Origin: Tubulanus polymorphus | Lineage: Eukaryota; Nemertea; Palaeonemertea; Tubulaniformes; Tubulanidae | Direction: 5' to 3' | NCBI RefSeq assembly: GCF_964204645.1 | Contig: NC_134032.1 | Span: 2,501-66,500 of the forward strand | DNA length: 64,000 nucleotides | In this document: in pieces, positions 55,457 to 64,000 of the stretch | How the letters are laid out: each line of letters starts with the position of its first letter | Position numbering within the stretch: position 1 is the stretch's first letter | Position numbers and translations under genes: made by a program | The notes under the pieces: model-generated | Databases searched by the model: none | What the model was told of the DNA's origin: nothing | Seen by the model: only the letters and a program-made list of their open reading frames with translations

Positions 55457-56503
55457 CTGAAAATCAACATAATCGACTAAATTATTACTCAATTTCTAAG
55501 GACTTATAAACCTTTATCATCGATTAAAGGCCGAGCTCGGGTTTACAAGGAAGGACCATAAATATCAATGGATTTATTCTATCACTTGCAACCATTTGAT
55601 TCAGAGCTCTGACAACTAGAGAATCGCCATGTGTGCAGGGGCCAGTTGCATAGTCATGGCTTAGACTTAAGACTAGTCCAAGACCAACTTAGTTCTATAG
55701 CTAATCTAACAACTTAAGACCAGTCCCAAGATTTAAGACCACCATTATAACATCATTAGAGCAATTCACAAAAATCATATCAAATATTCGATATAAATAA
55801 GAGTAACTAAACGAACCTGATCTAAACATCACCTTCTTTTGAGTAGAATAAACAAAACTCTAGCGTTACGCCTACATCTGAAATAATACAAAACACTGAA
55901 AGTCATTTTTTTCATACAAGACTTAACGGTAAATTGGTTCAGACTTAGAGCAGGGAACACTACATGAATTTATTCCCACACCATCTGAAATTACAGATTT
56001 CACAATGAAATTTGCAGCGTGTTCGTTGCTCAGCAGCAGGTGAATCGCACCATTCAAACATGTTTGAGATTTCCACAGTTAATTTCATTGCAGCCAAATT
56101 TTTGTTCAGTCCCAAACACAGTATATTGAGCCGCAATCTTTGACAAGCTTTCAAATCATGACGGCATCAATGATTTGAGAACGGCGCTGAAAACCTGCTT
56201 GGATTTTGGTTAACTCGGTTTTAAAACACCACTGAAACTGGTTTCTAGAGGTCTGTGATTAGGGCCTAAGATATATCTACCTGAATTGAGGGATCACTTG
56301 TTCACTTCATCGCCAAACAGTTATTCCTTGAACTTCCTGATGACTGCAGTTATTCAGTAGAGCATCACCCTGAAATAAATATAGAAACCTGTCAGAGAAA
56401 TCACTCTAAAATCCAGGGTATCCGCTGGGTCAAATGCTCCATCTGTATTGATAGTAATAGTTTAGGCCTCGATCCACTCTTTATGTTATTGATACTTTTT
56501 ACT

Positions 56504-56818
56504 GCGGTGAGGGCTAGTGGTTAGAGCGTTCAGCTCTGGGAAGCCAGGTCATGGGTTCGATCCCCGTTGTGTCCTCGGGCAAGACACTTATCCTCACTGC
56601 CTCTCTCCACCCAGGAGTAAATGGGTACCTGGCCTGATAGAAGACTCCTGAGCGCTTGTTAGCAGCTCGGTGTTACTTCTCAAAAGGGAGAGATGACTGA
56701 TACATGTTAGAGTATTAAAATTGGCCGGGGTAATAATACCGAAAAATGTAAAGCGCTCTGAGCAGCCTGGCTGGATTTAGCACTATATAAGACACATATT
56801 AATATTATTATTATTACT
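56504..56818 (+). mobile_element. tRNA-derived SINE, segment copy 2 (full head)
   Basis: As at 50930 but with the complete tRNA-like head (GGTTAGAGCGTTCAGCTCTG). Carried along by the segmental duplication, not an independent insertion: flanks are the same in all copies. Confidence 0.87.
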
Positions 56819-59267
56819 GAATGATGATGGTTTTACCGCACGCATCAGTGAATAGAGATTGCTGCTGCTCGTGGGGTTAAACCGGACTGTTTTATGTCGC
56901 TCTCCATCTCGAATCACCTTCATACATCACAAGTATTCGATTCATAAGTAAATTTACTTACTGTATTTCAATGTTGAAATGGTTTGAACACATTCTGTCG
57001 CTTCTGCGTTGAAAGAGAAGCTTCTAAATATTTCAAGTGAAAATTGCGCCATCATTCTTAATTGGGACATACTCCACTTGGGAGGGCTAGTTCTGTAGAC
57101 CGCGGAGATCGAGGTCGACTCGGACTCAGGCTTTGCGCTCCGAGCACCAACTAAAGAGTTCACGGTTCTAGCCGCGGATGGCTTTAGGTACCGCTCCGGA
57201 TTACTAGCGGGGTAATGAATTCCACGGAATTAGCAATACGTAGCAATTCTACTGAACTTCCGAGCTATAGTTCGAATAAAACATTCTAAAATTATTCCCA
57301 ATTAATGAAACAATCAAATGATCTTTTAAGTTGAATTGGTGACTCACAACACGTATTTAACCTAATAGTTTTTTCAGCGGGGCTCGGCCGACAGTATCGA
57401 CAAGTTTTGTATTTCTGTAACAAATATCTATGAAATATTTTGCTCAAATAAACTCATTCTGTTATCATATCGATGAAAATAAGTGAAGTTATTCATTTCA
57501 GTATGAAATTTGGCTCTGTTTTGAGAAATTACTATTTTTCCAAAAACGGATCCAGAATATCACCTTGCCATCACCATGACAACGCACCAGTCAAAACAAA
57601 CAACAATCATTCAGAAATGAAGCCCTGTAGATTATTGAAATTGGTTTCATGTTTCTTTACTTTGGTTGAGTAGATTCTGGATGATGCAAAGTTAACTAGA
57701 GACACTGGTTTTATCAAAATCATCTCTGGAAGACAGTGCCAATCCTGGAAGGGTTTTAACAGTCACTCAGATATTGTGTTCCACTGCATTCAGATCAAAC
57801 CAACAGTTCAGACTCAACTTGAGAACTATTTTGTGTTAATCTAAAATGCATTTCACGTTTATTTTGACTCAAGATATAAATTTCTAAATTTCCAATAGAT
57901 GGCGTCTGTGATATACAGTTTAATCCAATACGAATACGTATTCGTATTAATCCAATAATTTGGTGGTTCAGCAGAAATCCAATAGGTGGCGATCATGTCG
58001 TAGTAACTATTCATCAGTATATATCAGACACCCTGGTCTATCATCTGATCAGAATCACTGGGTTTGAACTTGGGACATCCTACAAATCCTCTAAACAGCA
58101 TGAAACATCACAGTCATTTAGAATCAATAATTCATTCATTTGACGCGCAGTCAATTTCAGGTGTAGACGTGTCGCAGGTTTCAGTTATTGAGATCCTCCT
58201 CCATTAGACTGAAAATAAATCAAACAACATTCATTATAACATCATTAGAGCAATTCACAAAAATCGTATCAAATATTCGATATAAATAAGAGTAACTAAA
58301 CAAACCTGATCTAAACATCACCTTCTTTTGAGTAGAATAAACAAAACTCTAGCGTTACGCCTACATCTGAAATAATACAAAACACTGAAAATCATTATTT
58401 CTTCATCAGATAAAAAATGAAAACAGATTCAACAAGATTCAAAATGCTTTTAGTGCCAAGAATTTTCAGTGTTACAATCTTTTTTCATACAAGACTTAAC
58501 GGTAAATTGGTTCAGACTTAGAGCAGGGAACACTATATGAATTTATTCCCACACCGTCTGAAATTACAAATTTCACAATGAAATTTTCAGCGTGTTCGTT
58601 GCTCAGCAGCAGGTGAATCGCAACATTCAAACATCTTTGATATTTCCACAGTTAATTTCATCGCAGCAAAATTTTTGTTTAGTCCCAAACACAGTAAATT
58701 GAGCCGCAATCTTTGATAAGCTTTCAAATCATGACGGCATCAATGATTTGAGAACGGCGCTGAAAACCTGCTTGGATTTTGGTTAACTCGGTTATAAAAC
58801 AACACAGTTTTTAACTTCGAAACTGTTTCTACAAATCTACTGTGGGTTTTTTATTCGTCGACAAAAAGTGGTGCAACGCCGTGCATATCACAGCAGTTTG
58901 TGTCAGTTGCGATCGAAAGCAACTGTTGGCCTACCGTAGGCCGGAGTAGAACACGGGCAACTAGCCGGTCAGGCTTGCGACGAGTCGGTAGGGGTCGGGT
59001 TGCCGTCGCAAGCCGGCATATGTCGAACAGATAGAGCAGCAACTGGCGGCCTCTCGTAGGCCGTTAATCGGCGATAAACCCAGTTGTGTCGGTAGGCATC
59101 GCGTTGCTTGTCGACATAAGTCAGCCTTAATCCTGCTTTCTCAGAGAACTGCTCTTCCTTCTCCATGAGATTTTCCTAAATCTGCACCCGTACGTTCGCC
59201 GTGCCCTCCTCCAATTTTCCAGGGGATCCTCGTGATTCGTGAGATTGTAGTCGGGAAAATCTCTTAC

Positions 59268-59501
59268 CTGTTTTGGAATCCGCTCGGTCCGGCAACGGCG
59301 CTTCCCGATAAACTACCGTTTAAACTGGAGCCAGCAATCGCTCTGTTACTGGCCGATTAGCGATCGCTCTCACCGCGGATTATCCCGACTCGGTCGATGT
59401 GGTTTCCGCTAGCGCTAAGACTGCCAGTCATAGCCATAGACATCTCACCGATACTAGGTCCGATACTGGGGTTCGCTAACCGGTCACTGGTCGTTTATAT
59501 A
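59268..59501 (-). pseudogene. RNF19: RNF19-like exon downstream of the transmembrane region, segment copy 3
   Basis: Copy of 53678-53911 with the same splice sites and the same in-frame TAA (59357-59359). Confidence 0.68.
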
Positions 59502-59801
59502 CTGTGAGAATCAGCTACAACAAATATAAACATTCACTCATACTAGTACTGAACTAACTTAAATGACGTCATAGGGGGATTTATATAGCAGCCACACCAG
59601 ACAACGTGGCTTTATCAGTTAATCCCCCTATGACATCATCAAATTATCTTTCTATTTCTGGCAAGTCTATATAAAACGTAGAAAAGTTGGCCACCTCCAA
59701 TAAATCCCCCTATGACATCATCAAATTATCCCTTCAGAATCCTAGAAAGACAGCTGATTCCGGACCCTGCGCTATATGAAAAGTATGGTTTAAGTACTTA
59801 C

Positions 59802-60038
59802 AGGCGTAAGGCCCCGATGGGCCACTTCCTTCGTTCTCTTCGAACTCAAATCGAACTCTGCCCGGAGTCAGTCGTCGATATGCCGCAACCACCGCTGCGA
59901 CACAGCGATATCGGTACCACGCCGTAAACATACGGCTAAACTAGCGACAACTGGCGCTACGATAACAGACGCAGTTACACCACCGGCTATTACCATATTC
60001 CTCTTGTGCTGTGGTAGGTGACCGTAACGTGTATGTAA
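59802..60038 (-). pseudogene. RNF19: RNF19-like exon (second transmembrane region), segment copy 3, with 29-bp deletion
   Basis: Copy of 54212-54477, but 29 bp inside the membrane segment are missing (CATACG|GCTAAAC near 59931), shifting the frame; the donor and acceptor remain. The exon for the first membrane region is absent from this segment copy. Confidence 0.75.
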
Positions 60039-61159
60039 CTGAAACACAAGATAAACACATGAGAAATAGCATTTTTCATAGTAAAATTTGCGATAAAAAT
60101 CTAGCGCGTGGTGGATTTAGGTTCCAATTTCTGTTTCTGACTAGCGCCATCAAGCGAGTAATTTCAGAACTAGAATTTGTCGATATCCTGTATTTCACCC
60201 GATAAGCCTTATCATATGTCCTTGTCATTACGGTTAAATCACAGTAACCACTTGATCTGGTTTATGCGCAGTGTTTAGAACTAGGTCAATTTCAGGTGTA
60301 GACGTGTCGCAGGTTTCAGTTATTGAGATCCTCCTCCATTAGACTGAAAATAAATCAAACAACATTCATTATAACATCATTAGAGCAATTCACAAAAATC
60401 ATATCAAATATTCGATATAAATAAGAGTAACTAAACGAACCTGATCTAAACATCACCTTCTTTTGAGTAGAATAAACAAAACTCTAGCGTTACGCCTACA
60501 TCTGAAATAATACAAAACACTGAAAATCATTATTTCTTCATCAGATAAACAATGAAAACAGATTCAAAATGCATTTAGTGCCAACAATTTTCAGGCTTAA
60601 AATTTTTTTTCTCATACAAGACATAACGGTAAATTGGTTCAGACTTAGAGCAGGGAACACTATATGAATTTATTCCCACACCGTCTGAAATTACAGATTT
60701 CACAATGAAATTTGCAGCGTGTTCGTTGCTCAGCAGCAGGTGAATCGCAACATTCAAACATGTTTGATATTTCCACAGTAAATTGAGCCGCAATCTTTGA
60801 CAAGCTTTCAAATCATGATGGCATCAATGATTTGAGAACGGCACTGAAAACCTGCTTGGATTTTGGTTAACTCGGTTTTAAAACACCACTGAAACTGGTT
60901 TGTAGAGGTCTGTGATTAGGGCCTAAGATATATCTACCTGAATTGAGGGATCACTTGTTCACTTCATCGCCAAACAGTTATTCCTTGAACTTCCTGATGA
61001 CTGCAGTTATTCAGTTGAGCATCACCCTGAAATAAACATAGAAACCTGTCAGAGAAAGCACTCTAAAATCCATGGTATCAGAGGGTCAAATGCTCCATCT
61101 GTATTGATAGTAATAGTTTAGGCCTCGATCCACTCTTTATGTTATTGATACTTTTTACT

Positions 61160-61473
61160 GCGGTGAGGGCTAGTGGTTAGAGCGTTCAGCTCTGGGAAGC
61201 CAGGTCGTGGGTTCGATCCCCGTTGTGTCCTCGGGCAAGACTCTTATCCTCACTGCCTCTCTCCACCCAGGAGTAAATGGGTACCTGGCCTGATAGATGA
61301 CTCCTGAGCGCTTGTTAGCAGCTCGGTGTTACTTCTCAAAAGGGAGAGATGACTGATACATGTTAGAGTATTAAAACTGGCCGGGGTAATAATACCGAAA
61401 AATTTAAAGCGCTCTGAGCAGCCTGGCTGGATTTAGCACTATATAAGACACATATTAATATTATTATTATTAC
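61160..61473 (+). mobile_element. tRNA-derived SINE, segment copy 3
   Basis: Full-length copy like 56504-56818 with scattered substitutions (GTCGTGGGTTCG in the B-box region). Confidence 0.86.
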
Positions 61474-63869
61474 TGAATGATGATGGTTTTACAGCACGCA
61501 TCAGTGAATAGAGATTGCTGCTGCTGCTCGTGGGGTTAAACCGGAGTGTTTTATGTCGCTCTCCATCTCGAATCACCTTCATACATCACAAGTATTCGAT
61601 TCATAAGTAAATTTACTTACTGTATTTCAATGTTGAAATGGTTTGAACACATTCTGTCGCTTCTGCGTTGAAAGAGAAGCTTCTAAATATTTCAAGTGTA
61701 AATAGCGATTTATTCGTCCGCCATGCTGGTTCTGCAGACCGCGCAGCTCGAGGTCGACTCGGACTCAGGCTTTGCGCTCCGAGCACCAACTAAAGAGTTC
61801 ACGGTTCTAGCCGCGGATGGCTTTAGATACCGCTCCGGATTACTAGCGGGTAATGAATTCCACGGAATTAGCAATACGTAGCAATTCTAGTGAACTTCCG
61901 AGCTATTGTTCGAATAAAACATTCTAAAATTATTCCCAATTAATGAAACAATCAAATGATCTTATAAGTTGAATTGGTGACTCACAACACGTATTTAACC
62001 TAATAGTTTTTTTCAGCGGGGCACGGCTGAGAGTATCGACAAGTTTTGTATTTCTTTAACAAATATCTGTGAAATTTTTTGCTAAAAATTCATTCTGTTA
62101 TTATATCGATGAAAATAAGTGTAGTTATTCATTTCAGTATGAAATTTGGCTCTGTTTTAAGGAATTACTATTTTTCCAGACATCGGATCCAGAATATCAC
62201 CTTGCCATCACCATGACAACGCACCAGTCAAAACTAAACAACAATCATTCAGAAATGAAGCCCTGTAGATTCTTAAATTTGGTTTAAAGTTTCCCTATTT
62301 TGGTTGAGTAGATTCTGAATGATGCAAAGTTTACTAGAGACATTGGTTTTATCAAAATCATCTCTGGAAGACAGTGCCAATCCTGGAAGGGTTTTAACAG
62401 TCACTCAGATATTGTGTTCCACTGCATTCAGATCAAACCAACAGTTCACACTCAATTTGAGAACTATTTTGTGTTTATCTAAAATAAATTTCACGTTTAT
62501 TTTGACACTCAAGATATAAATTTCTAAATTTCCAATAGATGGCGTCTGTGATATACAGTTTAATCCAATACGAATACGTATTCGTATTAATCCAATAATT
62601 TGGTGGTTCAGCAGATATCCAATAGGTGGCGATCATGTCGTAGTAACTATTCATCAGTATATATCAGACACCCTGGTCTATCATCTGATCAGAATCACTT
62701 GGTTTGAACCTGGGATATCCCTCCAAATCCTCTAAACAGCATGAAACATCACAGTCATTTAGAATCAATAATTCATTCATTTGACGTGCAGTCAATTTCA
62801 GGTGTAGACGTGTCGCAGGTTTCAGTTATTGAGATCCTCCTCCATTAGACTGAATATAAATCAAACAACATTCATTATAACATCATTAGAGCAATTCACA
62901 AAAATCATATCAAATATTCGATATAAATAAGAGTAACTAAAACAAACCTGATCTAAACATCACCTTCTTTTGAGTAGAATAAACAAAACTCTAGCGTTAC
63001 GCCTACATCTGAAATAATACAAAACACTGAAAATCATTATTTCTTCATCAGATAAAAAATGAAAACAGATTCAACAAGATTCAAAATGCTTCTAGTTCCA
63101 AGAATTTTCAGTGGTACAATTTTTTTGTCATACAAGACTTAACGGTAAATTGGTTCAGACTTAGAGCGGGGAACACTATATGAATTTATTCCCACACCGT
63201 CTGAAATTACAAATTTCACAATGAAATTTGCAGCGTGTTCGTTGCTCAGCTGCAGGTGAATCGCAACATTCAAACATGTTTGATATTTCCACAGTAAATT
63301 GAGCCGCAATCTTTGACAAGCTTTCAAATCATGACGGCATCAATGATTTGAGAACGGTGCTGAAAACCTGCTTGGATTTTGGTTAACTCGGTTTTAAAAC
63401 ACCACAGTTTTTAACTTCGAAACTGTTTCTACAAATCTACTGTGGGTTTTTTATTCGTCGACTAAAAGTGGTGCAACGCCGTGCATATCACAGCAGTTTG
63501 TGTCAGTTGCGATCGAAAGCAACTGTTGGCCTACCGTAGACCGGAGTAGAACACGGGCAACTAGCCGGATACGGCTTGCGACGAGTCGGTAGGCGTCGGG
63601 TTGCCGTCGCAAGCCGGCATATGTCGAACAGATAGAGCAGAAACTGGCGGCCTCTCATAGGCCGTTAATCGGCGATAAACCCAGTTGTGTCGGTAGGCAT
63701 CGCGTTGCTTGTCGACATAAGTCAGCCTTAATCCTGCTTTCTCAGAGAACTGCTCTTCCTTCTCTTTGAGATTTTCCTAAATCTGCACCCGTACCTTCGC
63801 CGTGCCCTTCTCCAATTTTCTCAGGGGATCCACGTGATTCGTGAGATTGTAGTCGGGAAAATCTCTTAC

Positions 63870-64000
63870 CTGTTTTGGAATCTGCTCGGTCCGGCAACGG
63901 CGCTTCCCGATAAACTACCGTTCAAACTGGAGCCAGCAATCGCTCTGTTACTGGCCGATTAGCGATCGCTCTCATCGCGGATTATCCCGACTCGGTCGAT
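63870..64000 (-). pseudogene. RNF19: RNF19-like exon downstream of the transmembrane region, segment copy 4 (cut by window)
   Basis: The donor side of the same exon; the in-frame TAA is again present (63959-63961). It continues beyond the window. Confidence 0.6.

Larger units (their letters stand above)
47367..64000. repeat. Segmental tandem duplication, four copies of a segment up to 5.6 kb
   Basis: Copy starts are near 47367, 51781, 57373 and 62011, giving lengths of about 4.4, 5.6 and 4.6 kb, with the last cut by the window end. Copies 2 and 3 are almost identical where both exist. Copy 1 lacks the part equivalent to 53395-54745 (junction near 49044, GAGTCGGT|TAAGTGTTGG). Copy 3 lacks the part from 54712 on (junction near 60285, GAACTAGG|TCAATTTCAG). 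Each copy contains RNF19-like exon(s) on the minus strand, a roughly 350-bp module found once or twice per copy (48440, 50355, 52915, 55925, 58508, 60632, 63144) and a SINE. Short ORFs repeated at these places have no family features and are not annotated. Confidence 0.9.

Noticed and set aside
48573-63327. Repeated 60-80 codon ORFs in the duplicated segments
   Set aside because: They repeat because the segments repeat; several overlap SINE or intron sequence and none has domain features.

Overview
The window is the left end of a chromosome from a multicellular animal, most likely a marine invertebrate. It opens with a TTAGGG-type telomere (read as CCCTAA on the + strand). It carries a Penelope-like retroelement (PLE), a BEL/Pao LTR retrotransposon, a Maverick/Polinton, tRNA-derived SINEs, long satellites and intron-split fragments of an animal RBR ubiquitin-ligase gene (RNF19 type). 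The species cannot be fixed from sequence alone.

Layout: 1-443 telomere; 444-2812 seven near-identical 353-bp head-to-tail units (first one 5'-truncated), each with a tRNA-like pol III head and a 3' tail matching the 3' end of the PLE further in; 2813-4214 pure telomeric repeats; 4215-10317 the PLE; 10318-10672 telomeric repeats with a TTCATT variant; 10673-11755 degenerate repeats, a tRNA-like relic and one stray satellite monomer; 11756-25516 a decayed BEL/Pao element split by a 10.2-kb Polinton (13676-23857, 6-bp target duplication TACGTC); 25517-30800 GC-richer subtelomeric repeats around a 34-bp minisatellite of about 70 copies; 30801-44216 a 13.4-kb satellite of 102-bp monomers; 44217-47366 mostly unannotated DNA; 47367-64000 four copies of a segment of up to 5.6 kb carrying RNF19-like exons and a SINE.

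The most interesting system is at the chromosome tip. The PLE has ORF1 (low-complexity linker plus a GDSL/SGNH hydrolase domain) and ORF2 (reverse transcriptase plus C-terminal GIY-YIG endonuclease). ORF2 has no usable ATG of its own. ORF1 ends in a canonical -1 slippery heptamer, TTTAAAC, directly followed by the TAA stop and, 7 nt after the heptamer, by a 9-bp hairpin. The -1 frame is open from there into the RT, so the RT is probably made as an ORF1-RT-endonuclease fusion. The PLE 3' end and the 353-bp unit share a 24-nt block, a terminal GGGG/CCCC stem and a tail running straight into CCTAACCC. Both lie with their 3' ends toward the centromere, the orientation expected if reverse transcription is primed from the G-rich telomere end. 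The 353-bp unit therefore looks like a SINE parasitising a telomere-targeted PLE, a pairing I do not know to be described.

The rest is a record of decay and nesting: the Polinton has lost its DNA-polymerase palm region and carries frameshifts in most genes; the BEL/Pao element lacks its integrase and 3' LTR; the RNF19-like exons are separated between partly deleted segment copies and carry shared disabling changes.
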